A stretch of DNA of 64,000 bases from Rhizobium sp. RU36D (GCF_900176345.1 NZ_FWXU01000011.1:109346-173345), one strand, 5' to 3'; positions 1-9,266 are shown, counted from the stretch's first letter. A program made the numbers and translations. The notes: generated from the letters alone by a model not told the origin.

Positions 1-459
1 CGCATCGAAAGTGGCGACAGGGATGCGCAGAAGGATCTGCTGGACGGCGAGGTCGAGGCCTGGGTAACCATGTCGCCGCGGCTGGAGGCGGCTCTGCAGC
101 GAGACGATCTGAGGGAGTTGGTGCGCTGCGGATCCCTTATTCCCAACCGTTCGCTGTTCTGGACGCTGGCGCGCCATGGATTGGATCCGGCGACCCGAGC
201 AGCCATCGCTGCCGAACTGGACCGGGTCGGCCGGGAGGTGATGGCGGATATCGACAAGGCGGCCGATCTGCTGGCAGCGGAACCCGGCAGCGAAGGCGAT
301 GCCGCATCCTGGGCCCGGGTCCTGCGCTCGCGTGATCTCTCCGTCGTGCCCTTCGACGACACGATCTTGTCGGAACAGCAGGACGAAACGGAGACGCTGT
401 TTCGCCACGGCCATTTCGATGCGCCTGTTGTTCCTGGCCAAACCGCAATACAACGTTAG
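1..459 (+). CDS. C-terminal part of a sulfonate/nitrate-type ABC substrate-binding protein
   Basis: The reading frame is open from the first base of the window, so the N-terminus lies outside it; about 152 residues are visible, ending at a TAG. The sequence resembles the last third of periplasmic binding proteins of the SsuA/TauA type, which deliver organosulfur or related anions to an ABC permease. It ends 8 bp before an SsuD-like monooxygenase, which supports a sulfonate role. The fragment carries no diagnostic motif, so the family call rests on general similarity and context. An internal ATG at 70 is not the true start. Confidence 0.6.
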   Translation, partial: RIESGDRDAQKDLLDGEVEAWVTMSPRLEAALQRDDLRELVRCGSLIPNRSLFWTLARHGLDPATRAAIAAELDRVGREVMADIDKAADLLAAEPGSEGDAASWARVLRSRDLSVVPFDDTILSEQQDETETLFRHGHFDAPVVPGQTAIQR

Positions 460-467
460 GACAGACG

Positions 468-1598
468 ATGAACGTCTTATGGTATATGTGCGCGCCCGAT
501 GGCGCCTATCCGTGGCAGCCCGAAGGATCCCGAAAGGTCGATCTCGGCTATTACAAGCAACTGGCCCTCGCCTATGACCAACTCGGATACACCGGTGCGC
601 TGTTTGCCACCGGAGCCCATGACGTCTGGGTTCTGGCAAGCGCACTGCTGTCCTATACGGAACGAATGAAATTCCTCGTCGCCATCCATCCTGGGCTTGT
701 CGCGCCGACCCTTCTGGCGAAGATGGCAGCCACGCTGCAGGAGTTCTCACGCGATCGCCTGCTGATCAACGTGGTGTCGGGCGACGCCAAGATGCTCGGC
801 GCCTACGGCATGACTATGCCCCACGACGAGCGATACGATATGGCGGATGAATATCTGCAGATCTGGCACCGGCTGTTTGCCGGTGAGACCGTCAGCCACC
901 ATGGCAAGTATTTCCAGACGGAGGGCGCGAAACTGGCTTTGCCCGTGGGGGAAACAATTGCCCCTCCCCCTCTGTGGTTCGGAGGATCCTCCGACAAGGC
1001 ACTGGATGTCGCTGCCAAGCATGTGCAGACCTATCTGTCGTGGGGCGAAACGCCGGAGCAGATCGGGGCCAAGGTGGCAGCGGTCAAGGCAAAGGCGGCC
1101 GAATATGGCCGCAGCCTGGACTACGGCATACGCCTCTACGTGATCGTCCGCGACACCGACGCAGAGGCCTGGGATGCGGCGTCCGACCTGTACAAGCGCA
1201 TGGACGAGCGCGCAATTGCCGCCAACCAGCGCTTTGTCAGCAAGACGGATTCGGTCGGCCAAAGCCGCATGACCGCGATGCATGGTGGCCAGAAGCCGGA
1301 AAACCTGAGAGACCTGGAAATCGCCCCCAATCTCTGGGCCGGCATAGGTCTGGTACGACCTGGACCCGGCACCGCAATCGTCGGCTCCCCGGACACGGTG
1401 ATCCGGACCTTGGAGGCCTATCGCAAGGCAGGCGTGGAAACCTTCATCCTCTCGGGCATGCCTTTGCTTGAGGAGGCGTTTCGTTTCGGAGAAAAGGTCT
1501 TGCCACGCCTCGACGTCACGCGGCACGTCGCGCCGGCACGCAACTACACATGGTCAACCCTGTTTGACCGGGATCTCTCGAACGCAAAGGCATCCTGA
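468..1598 (+). CDS. ssuD: FMNH2-dependent alkanesulfonate monooxygenase-like (SsuD family)
   Basis: A 376-residue luciferase-like monooxygenase, close to the usual SsuD length of about 380. Enzymes of this family use reduced flavin from a partner reductase to split the C-S bond of alkanesulfonates, releasing sulfite and an aldehyde. Family features visible are the N-terminal strand with WYMCAPDG, the INVVSGD segment near residue 100, the WFGGSS strand near 170 and the GSPDTV segment near 305. An AGGA lies before the ATG. No flavin reductase (ssuE) gene is visible in the window. It lies between a sulfonate-type binding protein and a TRAP transporter, all co-directional. The true substrate could be a different sulfonate or another organosulfur compound. 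Confidence 0.85.
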   Translation: MNVLWYMCAPDGAYPWQPEGSRKVDLGYYKQLALAYDQLGYTGALFATGAHDVWVLASALLSYTERMKFLVAIHPGLVAPTLLAKMAATLQEFSRDRLLINVVSGDAKMLGAYGMTMPHDERYDMADEYLQIWHRLFAGETVSHHGKYFQTEGAKLALPVGETIAPPPLWFGGSSDKALDVAAKHVQTYLSWGETPEQIGAKVAAVKAKAAEYGRSLDYGIRLYVIVRDTDAEAWDAASDLYKRMDERAIAANQRFVSKTDSVGQSRMTAMHGGQKPENLRDLEIAPNLWAGIGLVRPGPGTAIVGSPDTVIRTLEAYRKAGVETFILSGMPLLEEAFRFGEKVLPRLDVTRHVAPARNYTWSTLFDRDLSNAKAS

Positions 1599-1617
1599 GG
1601 GATCGCAAGGGATTGAT

Positions 1618-3447
1618 ATGGCCAGTTCCACCCAGACACTCGACCCGGCGGCTGATGCCGGACGCGTCATGGCAAGGCGCGTATCACGCACCCTGGATGC
1701 CGTGCTGGGGGCTGTAGCCGCGGCACTTCTCGCCGTGCTGCTGATTGTTGTGCTGACCAGTGTCGGCCTGCGCTATGTGTTCAGTACTGGCTTTGTCGGT
1801 TCTGAGGACCTGGGCATCTGGTTGCATGTGGCGCTGATTTCGATCGGCGCTCCCCTGAGCCTGAAGAGTGCTCTCGCCATGCGGCTTGACGTCTTCCTGC
1901 GCTTCTTTCCCACCCGCCTGCATCCCGCCATTGCAGCGCTTGCGGATAGTTTTTCCGTCACGGCGGGTTTGATCCTGATGTTTGGCAGCAGCGAGATTGT
2001 CTCGATGCTCGGCGGCACCTCGCCGTCGCTCGGCCTGCCGGAATGGGTCAGGTTTGGCTTCATCGGCATTGGCGGCGGCCTGGTGCTCGCCGTCTTGCTG
2101 CTACAGCGCCTTGGGGAGGGCAACGCTGTCTCCGCCGTGGCGTCCCTGGCGATCGGGACAGCCGTCTATGCCGGTGTTCCCCTACTACAGATCGCAAGTC
2201 CGCTGCCGCCCAGCATCTGGCTCGGTCTGGTGGCAGCGCTCGGGCTGGTGCTCGCGGCCCCCCTTGCCCATGCTTTCCTGGCGGCAGCCTATGTGGCGAT
2301 GGCCTTCGGCAGTCCGCTACCGGAGCCAGCGATCGTCTCCTCGACGGTCACAGGCATGTCGAAATTCCTGCTGCTCGCCATCCCCTTCTTCCTGCTGGCG
2401 GGTGCGATGCTGACAGCATCCGGGGTCGCCCAGCAACTGGTGCGTTTTGCCGCAGCCATGGTGGGCCATCGCCGCGCCGGCCTCGCCCAGACGACGCTCC
2501 TGACCAGCGTGCTGTTTTCCGGGGCCTCAGGATCATCAGTGGCCAATGCCGCCTTTGGCGCCTCGACCTTCCAGCCGGAACTGGTCAAGCACGGCTATCG
2601 CCCCGATCAGGCGGGCGCCATCATCGCCGCCACCTCGGTGCTCGACAATGTCATCCCGCCCTCGATTGCCTTCCTCATCCTCGCTACCGCCACCAATCTC
2701 TCGGTCGGCTCGCTGCTGGTCGGGGGCTTCTTCGCAGGCGGGCTTATGGCCATCTGCCTCGCTGTGGCGATCCACCTGACGGTGCGCGATGTTGCCCCGC
2801 AGCCCCGAGTCCCTGGCGCCGAACGCTGGAAGGCGGCTCTTTCGGCCATCCCTGCGTTCGGCCTGGGCGTGATCGTGGTGGCCGGAATTCGCATCGGCAT
2901 TGTCACGACGACCGAGGCTGCGGCTCTTGCAGCCCTCTACACCCTGTTCCTTGGCATCGGCAGCAGGGTCGGCGCGTCAGGCATCTTTGCCGTGTTTCGC
3001 CAGTCCGCCACGGAGGCCGCCGCTATCGGGCTGTTGATCGGCACCGCCGGACCGTTTGCCTTCCTTCTGGCGGTGGACAATGTATCCGACCTCATTACGC
3101 AGTTCGTCACACTGCTGGGCGGAAGCAAGATTGCCGTCCTCTTGCTGTCCAACCTGATCCTGCTGGTTGTCGGCCTCGTGCTCGATATCGGCGCGGCCAT
3201 CCTGCTTTTCGGACCGATCCTGCTGCCGGCCGCGATCGCCGCGGGCATCGATCCCATCCATTTCGGCGTCATCATCGTGGTCAACCTGATGATCCACGGC
3301 CTGACGCCGCCCATCGGCATGCTGATTTTCGTTGTCAGTGGTGTCACCCGCGTACCGGCGACCGCGCTTTTCCGGGCGGTCGCGCCCTACCTGCTTTCCC
3401 TTCTTGTCGCCCTCGCAATTCTCTGCGCCTGGGCCAGCCTGTTCTAA
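1618..3447 (+). CDS. TRAP transporter fused small (DctQ) and large (DctM) permease
   Basis: A 609-residue inner-membrane protein. Residues about 20-190 form a DctQ-like four-helix module and residues about 220-605 a DctM-like module of some 12 helices. Together they would import an organic anion with sodium or proton symport, fed by a periplasmic binding protein. The open frame extends upstream into ssuD, but the ATG at 1618, 19 bp after the ssuD stop and preceded by AAGGGAT, gives the expected DctQ N-terminus. The fused Q-M form is a known TRAP variant. It is followed 15 bp later by its binding-protein gene. TRAP permeases beside SsuD are less usual than ABC importers, so the substrate may be a sulfonate or a carboxylate product. 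Confidence 0.9.
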   Translation: MASSTQTLDPAADAGRVMARRVSRTLDAVLGAVAAALLAVLLIVVLTSVGLRYVFSTGFVGSEDLGIWLHVALISIGAPLSLKSALAMRLDVFLRFFPTRLHPAIAALADSFSVTAGLILMFGSSEIVSMLGGTSPSLGLPEWVRFGFIGIGGGLVLAVLLLQRLGEGNAVSAVASLAIGTAVYAGVPLLQIASPLPPSIWLGLVAALGLVLAAPLAHAFLAAAYVAMAFGSPLPEPAIVSSTVTGMSKFLLLAIPFFLLAGAMLTASGVAQQLVRFAAAMVGHRRAGLAQTTLLTSVLFSGASGSSVANAAFGASTFQPELVKHGYRPDQAGAIIAATSVLDNVIPPSIAFLILATATNLSVGSLLVGGFFAGGLMAICLAVAIHLTVRDVAPQPRVPGAERWKAALSAIPAFGLGVIVVAGIRIGIVTTTEAAALAALYTLFLGIGSRVGASGIFAVFRQSATEAAAIGLLIGTAGPFAFLLAVDNVSDLITQFVTLLGGSKIAVLLLSNLILLVVGLVLDIGAAILLFGPILLPAAIAAGIDPIHFGVIIVVNLMIHGLTPPIGMLIFVVSGVTRVPATALFRAVAPYLLSLLVALAILCAWASLF

Positions 3448-3462
3448 TCGGAGGACAACGTT

Positions 3463-4461
3463 ATGCATCCCATCAACCGCCGCACTATACTGAAGATCGG
3501 TGCCATCGGTACCGCTGCCCTTGCCGCGCCGGCCTTCCTGCGCTCGGCCTATGCGGCCCCGCGCACCCTGACCGTCGCATCGCTGTTTGGAGACGACAAG
3601 CCAGAGACAAAGATCTGGGTGAAAATCAGCGAACTGGTGGAAGCCAAGCTGCCCGGCCGCATCAAGTTCAATATCGTCAAGAACGGTGCGCTTGGCGGCG
3701 AGAAGGAAGTGGCGGAGGGGCTGCGTCTCGGTTCCGTCCATGCCAGCCTGTCGACCGTGTCTTCGCTGTCGGGCTGGGTCCCGGAACTGCAACTTCTCGA
3801 CCTGCCCTTCCTGTTCCGCGATGCCGACCATGTTCGCCGCGTTGTCAACGGCCAGACGGGCGCAGAGCTCAGGAAGAAGCTGGAAGCCCAGCAGTTCATC
3901 GTCGGCGACTTCATCAACTATGGCGCCCGACACCTGCTGGCCAAGGAGCCGATCACCCGGCCCGAACAATTGAACGGAAAGAAGATCCGCGTGATTCAGA
4001 GCCCGCTTCACACTAAGCTGTGGAGCGCCTTCGGCACCACGCCGGTCGGCATCCCGATCACGGAAACCTATAATTCTCTTGCCACCGGCGTTGCCGATGC
4101 CATGGACCTGACCAAGTCCGCCTATGCCGGCTTCAAGCTCTACGAGGTGGTGCCCTACATGACCGAAACAGGCCATATCTGGGCATCCGGCGTGGTCTAC
4201 TTTGCCGCGGGCACTTGGAACCAGCTCAACGACGAGGAAAAGACGGTTCTGGCGGAAGCCTCTGCGGAAGGGGCGCAATATTTCAACCAGTTGATCGTCG
4301 CAGACGAAGCCAAGTCGGTCGAGACCGCCCTGGCAAATGGCGGCAAGCTCCTAAAGCCCGAAGCCTTCGAAGACTGGCAGAAGGGTGCCCAGTCCGTGTG
4401 GAAGGATTTTGCCGATATTGTCGGCGGTCTCGACAAGATCAACAGCATTCAGTCCGCTTAG
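3463..4461 (+). CDS. TRAP transporter substrate-binding protein (DctP family), Tat-exported
   Basis: A 332-residue periplasmic binding protein. The N-terminus carries a twin-arginine motif (NRRTILKIG, residues 5-13) followed by a hydrophobic stretch and an A-x-A type cleavage site near residue 31, so export by Tat is likely. The DctP fold is visible as GALGGEKEVAEGL near residue 75 and the ligand-side segment KKIRVIQSP near 175. GGAGGA precedes the ATG. It is the partner of the fused permease just upstream. Its C-terminal coding segment (4279-4401) is duplicated at 94% identity 18 kb away inside a chimeric pseudogene. Confidence 0.9.
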   Translation: MHPINRRTILKIGAIGTAALAAPAFLRSAYAAPRTLTVASLFGDDKPETKIWVKISELVEAKLPGRIKFNIVKNGALGGEKEVAEGLRLGSVHASLSTVSSLSGWVPELQLLDLPFLFRDADHVRRVVNGQTGAELRKKLEAQQFIVGDFINYGARHLLAKEPITRPEQLNGKKIRVIQSPLHTKLWSAFGTTPVGIPITETYNSLATGVADAMDLTKSAYAGFKLYEVVPYMTETGHIWASGVVYFAAGTWNQLNDEEKTVLAEASAEGAQYFNQLIVADEAKSVETALANGGKLLKPEAFEDWQKGAQSVWKDFADIVGGLDKINSIQSA

Positions 4462-4483
4462 GCTTCCGAGCGTTCGTCAAGAC

Positions 4484-4508
4484 CTCCGTGCCGCGACGCG
4501 GCACGGAG
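4484..4508. terminator. Bidirectional stem-loop between convergent genes
   Basis: CTCCGTGCCGCG and CGCGGCACGGAG form a perfect 12-base inverted repeat around a single A. The repeat lies between the stop of the TRAP binding-protein gene (+) and the stop of the MFS gene (-). There is no clear T-tract, so termination is inferred from position and stem strength. Confidence 0.5.
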
Positions 4509-4548
4509 ATGCCAATCCCGCGGCAGGTGGGCTGGCAATAGAGAAGCG

Positions 4549-5976
4549 TCACACCCGATGGCCGGAGACTTCTGCGCCCGCATCCGGTGGTAGAACCAGA
4601 AAGCGCAAGGCCGATGCCAGTCCAACGACGGCGACCGCGACGAAGGCGGCCCGGATATCGGCAAGCGAGACAGCTGGCTCATCAATACCGCCCGCCTGGA
4701 GGAAGGCCGACAGCCGGATGACCAACACCGATAGCGCGACACCCAGCAGCATGGAGAGCTGTTGCAGCATGGCTGCTATGGTGGTCGCGGCGCCACGCTG
4801 CTCCGGCGAGACATCGGCAAAGGCGATGGTCGACAGCGACGTGAATTGCATGGACCGGGTGAGGCCCGCAAAAAGCAGCAGCGGCGCGAGGAGCCCATAG
4901 GCCGTGTCAGGCTCAACAAGGGCGAAGGCCGCGACGCTGCCCGCCGCCAGCATCCCGTTCGTCACCAGCAAGCGCCGGAAACCGAGTATGCGCAGCAGCG
5001 GGGTGGTCACGCTCTTCATCATCAGATTGCCCAGGAAGTAGACAAGGATGAGATGCCCGGTCTGCAGCGCGTCGAAGCCGAAACCGACCTGGAACAGCAA
5101 GGGCAGGAGAAAGGGTGTCGCATTGATCGCCAGGCGTCCAGCAGTCCCCGACGTCAGGGTCGCCAGCGCAAAGGTCGGCACCGAAAGGACGGAGAGATCC
5201 ATAAGCGGATGGGCGGTTGCCTTGAGATGGCGGATAGCGAGCAGACCCGAGACCGCACCTGCCACCACCAGCGCCAGCGCCCAGGCGCCGCCATGCGGTC
5301 CGCTGAAGAGCTCGAGGCCGCTGAGAAACAGGGCAAGCGCGGCGGATGTCAGCACAAAGCCCCAGGTGTCGAAGCTGCGCGGTGCTGTAGGTCGGTCTTG
5401 CGGCACGCATTTCATCACCAGGACAAGCCCGAGAAGGCCGAGCGGCACATTGATCAGGAAATTCCATTCCCAGCCGATTGCCGTCGTCACCCAGCCGCCG
5501 ATCACGGGGCCGAGAACAGGTGCGATCAGCGCGGGCCATGTGATCAACGCAATCGCCCGCACCAGCTCGGATTTCGGTGTCGCCTGCAAAACGATCTGGC
5601 GGCCGACGGGCGTCATCATGGCACCTGAAGCGCCCTGGAGGATCCGTGCAGCCAGGAACATCGGAAAGCTGGTGGCGAGCGCGCACGCGACGGAAGCGAC
5701 GGTGAACAGGCCGATCGCTGTTGCGAAGACGGTACGGGCTCCGAACCTGTCGGCAAGCCAACCGGCGGGAGGAATGCAGATGGCCATCGCCAGCATGTAG
5801 ACGGTGAAGCCGAGATTCATGCTGACGACATCGGTCGCGAAGCTCGAGGCCATCGCCGGAAGAGACGTGCTGATGATGGTGCCGTCGAGCAACTGCATGA
5901 AGAAGGCGATGGCAACGACCGCCGGCACCAGTCTCGCGCTGGACCAGCGGGTGGAGGGAAACGCGACAGGCATCAT
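4549..5976 (-). CDS. MFS drug/metabolite exporter, DHA2 (EmrB/QacA-like) family
   Basis: A 475-residue membrane protein with about 14 predicted helices, typical of DHA2 proton-driven antiporters. Visible marks are LLDGTIISTSLP in helix 1, the loop 2-3 motif GWLADRFGART near residue 70 and the antiporter motif C-like APVLGPVIGGW near 145. No EmrA-type adaptor gene is adjacent, so it probably works alone in the inner membrane. It is convergent with the TRAP operon and follows the terminator of the ABC/flavoprotein operon, so it probably has its own promoter. No clear ribosome site precedes the first ATG; the second ATG one codon in is equally possible. Confidence 0.88.
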   Translation of the reverse strand: MMPVAFPSTRWSSARLVPAVVAIAFFMQLLDGTIISTSLPAMASSFATDVVSMNLGFTVYMLAMAICIPPAGWLADRFGARTVFATAIGLFTVASVACALATSFPMFLAARILQGASGAMMTPVGRQIVLQATPKSELVRAIALITWPALIAPVLGPVIGGWVTTAIGWEWNFLINVPLGLLGLVLVMKCVPQDRPTAPRSFDTWGFVLTSAALALFLSGLELFSGPHGGAWALALVVAGAVSGLLAIRHLKATAHPLMDLSVLSVPTFALATLTSGTAGRLAINATPFLLPLLFQVGFGFDALQTGHLILVYFLGNLMMKSVTTPLLRILGFRRLLVTNGMLAAGSVAAFALVEPDTAYGLLAPLLLFAGLTRSMQFTSLSTIAFADVSPEQRGAATTIAAMLQQLSMLLGVALSVLVIRLSAFLQAGGIDEPAVSLADIRAAFVAVAVVGLASALRFLVLPPDAGAEVSGHRV

Positions 5977-5994
5977 TGAGACCAGTATGTCAGG

Positions 5995-6038
5995 TAAAAA
6001 ACGAAGGGAGGAGATGCCGCAGTGGCTGCGACATCTCC
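5995..6038 (-). terminator. Rho-independent terminator of the redoxin-flavoprotein-ABC operon
   Basis: Read on the minus strand, GGAGATGTCGCAG, a CCA loop and CTGCGGCATCTCC form a stem with one mismatch, followed some 10 bases later by a run of six T. It lies about 20 bp beyond the stop of the ABC binding-protein gene. Confidence 0.65.
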
Positions 6039-6056
6039 CCAGACATCAAGACCCGA

Positions 6057-7091
6057 TCAGTTGCTGGCCGCAAGCGATTTCACAGCGGCATCGTAGAAGT
6101 TGCGATCGACCCACTGGGTGTAATCGACCTTCCCCTTCAACAATCCGGCTTCGGCCATGAAGCTTTCCTCGCCTTTGAGCGACGCAATGGCTTCCTCGGT
6201 GATCTGAGGGTCCTGCCAGAACTTGCCGTCCGGATAGGTAGAGCGAACAGCCGCCTCGCTGTTGCCGGTCTCCGAGACGAAGATCTTGATGGTCTCTTCC
6301 GGATTTGCGTCCGCCCAGCGCGCAGCCTTGATGTCGGCAGCCAAGACGCGTGTCACGATATCCGGATACTTGCGGGCGAATTCGCCATTGACGCTGATCA
6401 GGTGCGGCACGGCCCATTCCGGCTTGCCGTCGACACCACCATCGAAGATCAGTTTGGCCTGGCCGGACTCGATCAGCTTCTGCACAGGGCCGGTGCTTTC
6501 GACAATCGCATCGACATCGCCGCGCGTCAGCGCCGGGCCGGAGTTTTCGATGCCGAGATTGACGCTTTCGATATCGGACAGCGATAGGCCGACGGTCTTC
6601 AGCGCCTTGGCGAAGGTCGAATGGCGGACCGTGCCGGAGAGATAGGCCACCTTCTTGCCCTTGAGGTCGGCGATCGTCTTGATCGGCGAGTCCGGCTTGA
6701 CGACGATTTGCGTCTCGTTGGTGCGCACCCAGCTCGAAAGGCCGATGAGCTTGACGTCGGCCCCGGTCGCCGCCAGCCGCAGTGACGGGTTGTTGCCGAT
6801 ATAGGTAAATTCGATGGCGCCGGAGCCGAGCGCCACCGAAGCTGCCGACCCGCCGTCGAACGTGGTGAGCTCGAGCTTGATGCCGTCCTTGGCAAGCTCC
6901 TCCTGCAGGACCTTGCGATGGCGCTCGAGGATGAACTTGAGGTGGCCGGGAGCCGTGGAGCCGATGCGGATCACCTCCGGCTTGGCGTCGTCGGCCATGG
7001 CGGGCGCGGCGCCGGAGACGGTTGCGAGAGCAAAAGCGAGAGCCCATTTCGCCAGATGGCGACGCGTGAGGGCATAAGTTTTAGCAGGCAT
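6057..7091 (-). CDS. Sulfonate/nitrate/taurine-type ABC substrate-binding protein
   Basis: A 344-residue SsuA/TauA-like periplasmic protein. The ATG at 7091 was chosen over an upstream ATG because AAAGGA lies 8 bases before it and it gives a proper signal peptide (ALTRRHLAKWALAFALA, then ending around A-M-A-D). The family pattern is visible as VIRIGSTAP at the mature N-terminus, GAIEFTYIGNNPS near residue 95 and DLKGKKVAYLSGT near 140. It is the last gene of an operon running redoxin, flavoprotein, ferredoxin, ATPase, permease, binding protein. The substrate is probably an organosulfur anion but is not fixed by sequence. Confidence 0.88.
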   Translation of the reverse strand: MPAKTYALTRRHLAKWALAFALATVSGAAPAMADDAKPEVIRIGSTAPGHLKFILERHRKVLQEELAKDGIKLELTTFDGGSAASVALGSGAIEFTYIGNNPSLRLAATGADVKLIGLSSWVRTNETQIVVKPDSPIKTIADLKGKKVAYLSGTVRHSTFAKALKTVGLSLSDIESVNLGIENSGPALTRGDVDAIVESTGPVQKLIESGQAKLIFDGGVDGKPEWAVPHLISVNGEFARKYPDIVTRVLAADIKAARWADANPEETIKIFVSETGNSEAAVRSTYPDGKFWQDPQITEEAIASLKGEESFMAEAGLLKGKVDYTQWVDRNFYDAAVKSLAASN

Positions 7092-7203
7092 GGTCACGAT
7101 CCTTTTAGTTGACCAGGGGAACCCGGTCCGGGAACCGATGGTCCCGGTGGCATTGCGATGGAATTGGACACTGGACTTTGAACTTGCGCCGTTGGACCGG
7201 CGA

Positions 7204-8067
7204 TCAATTGGGTCCGCTTTCGCCATTGGCACGCCAGCGGGTGGCCCGTCGTTCTCCGGCGACCAGGCCGTAGTTCAGCAGCAGCCCGATGATTGTCAGC
7301 GTCAGGATGCCGGCATACATCCGGTCGGTCTCCAGCATCAGCGAGGAGTGCTGGATGAGAAAGCCGATGCCCGACTGGGCTGCCAGCATCTCTGCCGCGA
7401 TAACCGAAAACAGCGAACTCTTGACCCCGAGCCGCGCACCGGCGACGATCGCAGGAATGGCCGAGGGCAGGATGACCTTCGTGAACAGATCGCGATCAGA
7501 CGTTCCCATCGAGCGTGCGGCCTTGATCAATAGCGGATCGACCGACTTCACGCCGACGATGGTGTTGATCAGCAGAAAGAATACCGCAGCATAGAAGGTG
7601 ATGGCGATCTTGGATGCTTCCCCGATCCCAAGGATCAGGATGAAGACCGGCAGGAGCGCAAACTGCGAGGTGTTGCGCAGGGTCTGGACCAGGAAGTCGC
7701 TTGCCCGTTCAAAAACGCTGTAGCGTCCCATCACCAGACCAAGCGGAATGGCGACGATCACCGCCAGCCCGAAGCCGATAGCCGCCCGCTGCATGCTGAT
7801 GCCGATATGTTGTGCCAGCAGGCCGGTCTGCGCCATGTCCCAAAGAGAAGAGAGGACGGCGCTCAGCGGCGGGAAGAACAGGGCATTGATCCAGCCGAGC
7901 CTTGGCGCGACCTCCCACAGGAGGCAGAAGGCCAGAAGCGCTGGCAGGCCAATTGCGAGCGTTTTCAGCCCGTCCTGCAAGGCGAGGCCGTCAATGCGGC
8001 TGGCGAGGCGATGACGCCAGTCGCCAAAAGATCTGTCGATGGAATTTCGGTCGGCTACGGTGGCCAT
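7204..8067 (-). CDS. ABC transporter permease, SsuC/TauC type
   Basis: A 287-residue permease with about six transmembrane helices. The BPD_transp_1 coupling loop is visible as EAARSMG-like KAARSMGTSDRDLFTKVILPSA near residue 170. The start at 8067 was preferred because AGGAGG sits 6 bases upstream of it; the other candidate ATG at 8073 directly abuts that motif. It lies 11 bp after the ATPase gene and 112 bp before the binding-protein gene, and would form the membrane channel of the importer. Confidence 0.9.
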   Translation of the reverse strand: MATVADRNSIDRSFGDWRHRLASRIDGLALQDGLKTLAIGLPALLAFCLLWEVAPRLGWINALFFPPLSAVLSSLWDMAQTGLLAQHIGISMQRAAIGFGLAVIVAIPLGLVMGRYSVFERASDFLVQTLRNTSQFALLPVFILILGIGEASKIAITFYAAVFFLLINTIVGVKSVDPLLIKAARSMGTSDRDLFTKVILPSAIPAIVAGARLGVKSSLFSVIAAEMLAAQSGIGFLIQHSSLMLETDRMYAGILTLTIIGLLLNYGLVAGERRATRWRANGESGPN

Positions 8068-8078
8068 GGTCATCCTCC

Positions 8079-8918
8079 TCACATTGCATAGCCTGAGGCC
8101 AGCGCCCAATCGCGCTGCGCCTTGCGGACCTCGTCGCGAAGGCTTTCCCAGACCTGGGTACGATAGGTGTTGAAGGCCTGGCCGTTGCGGAGCTCGATAT
8201 CCCGCGGCCGGCCGAGGTCGATGTCAATGATCTGCTTCACGCTCGCGGGTCTGGCGGTCATCACCACGACACGGTCGGCAAGGAAGATCGCTTCGTCGAT
8301 CGAATGGGTAACGAAGACGACGGTTGTCTTGATCTGCGCCCAGATCCGCAGGAGCTCGGTCTGCAGGATGTCGCGGGTCTGCGCATCCAGCGCGGCGAAG
8401 GGCTCGTCCATCAACAGGACTTCCGGATCCGTCGAGAGTGCCCGGGCGATTGCCACGCGCTGCTGCATGCCGCCTGACAGCTGGGAGGGAAAGCGATCCT
8501 CAAACCCGCTCAGACCGAAGAGATGGAGGAAATACTGCGCCTTTTCCCGACGCTCCGCTTTCGGGGTTCCCCGCACCTCCAGCGCGTATTCGACGTTTTG
8601 CAGCGCCGTGCGCCAGGGAAAAAGCGCATATTGCTGGAAGACATAGGCCGTCTTGGGATGGGGGCGGCGCACGACACCGCCATCGATCATGGCTTCGCCG
8701 CTCGACGCTTCGGTCAATCCCGCGATGATGTCGAGCAGGACCGACTTGCCGCTGCCGGAGGGACCGACAAGCGTGATGAATTCACCGCTTCGGACGGTCA
8801 GATCGACACCGTCGAGGACCGGAATGCGCACGCTCTTCTGGCCGTCGACGACCACCGTCTGGCCTGGCTTCAGGGCGAAGGCCTTATGGACATTGTTGAT
8901 GACGATGCGATCCATCAT
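8079..8918 (-). CDS. ABC transporter ATP-binding protein, SsuB/TauB type
   Basis: A 279-residue ATPase. All ABC motifs are present: Walker A GPSGSGKS (about residues 52-59), Q-loop FQQYALFPW, signature LSGGMQQR, Walker B VLLMDEPFAALD and the H-loop VTHSID. The N-terminus has a longer insert before Walker A than E. coli SsuB. AGGAGA precedes the ATG. It powers the importer with the permease 11 bp downstream. Its upstream neighbour is the ferredoxin gene at 18 bp, which places the redox genes and the importer in one transcript. Confidence 0.92.
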   Translation of the reverse strand: MMDRIVINNVHKAFALKPGQTVVVDGQKSVRIPVLDGVDLTVRSGEFITLVGPSGSGKSVLLDIIAGLTEASSGEAMIDGGVVRRPHPKTAYVFQQYALFPWRTALQNVEYALEVRGTPKAERREKAQYFLHLFGLSGFEDRFPSQLSGGMQQRVAIARALSTDPEVLLMDEPFAALDAQTRDILQTELLRIWAQIKTTVVFVTHSIDEAIFLADRVVVMTARPASVKQIIDIDLGRPRDIELRNGQAFNTYRTQVWESLRDEVRKAQRDWALASGYAM

Positions 8919-8936
8919 GTTTCTCCTGGTGGCGCG

Positions 8937-9266
8937 TCAAACCTGAGCGACACGAATGAATTGGGTGGGATCCCGGTCGGTGCCGGCCGCTTGGCCGCGG
9001 CTCCAGCCGAGAGCCCGGGCATAGCTTCCGAACAGGTTTCGCTCGATAACCTCGGCTTCGGTGATTGCAGTCGGCCCATGGGCCTGCTCAGCGACGTAAA
9101 GCGCGTCTGTGGGACAATAGATTTCGCAGAGGAAACATGTCTGGCAATCGTCCTGCCGGGCAATCACAGGCAGGCCGGTGGCGTCGCGATCGAAAACGAA
9201 GGCAGGGCAGACCCGCTCACAGATGTCGCAGCGGATGCAGCGGTCCTCGGAAACAACTTCGATCAT
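8937..9266 (-). CDS. 2x[4Fe-4S] ferredoxin-type protein
   Basis: A 109-residue protein with two complete [4Fe-4S] cluster motifs of form C-x2-C-x2-C-x3-C-P: CIRCDICERVCP near residue 10 and CQTCFLCEIYCP near residue 42. The remaining 50 residues form a C-terminal extension with no recognised motif. It overlaps the flavoprotein gene by 4 bp (ATGA), so translation is probably coupled and the two likely form an electron-transfer pair, as in the AprA/AprB arrangement of APS reductases. The partner reaction is not known. Confidence 0.9.
   Translation of the reverse strand: MIEVVSEDRCIRCDICERVCPAFVFDRDATGLPVIARQDDCQTCFLCEIYCPTDALYVAEQAHGPTAITEAEVIERNLFGSYARALGWSRGQAAGTDRDPTQFIRVAQV

Noticed and set aside
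2043..4016. 657-codon plus-strand frame across the TRAP permease and binding-protein genes
   Set aside because: It spans two real genes out of frame and its arginine/proline-rich composition is typical of a GC-driven shadow frame.
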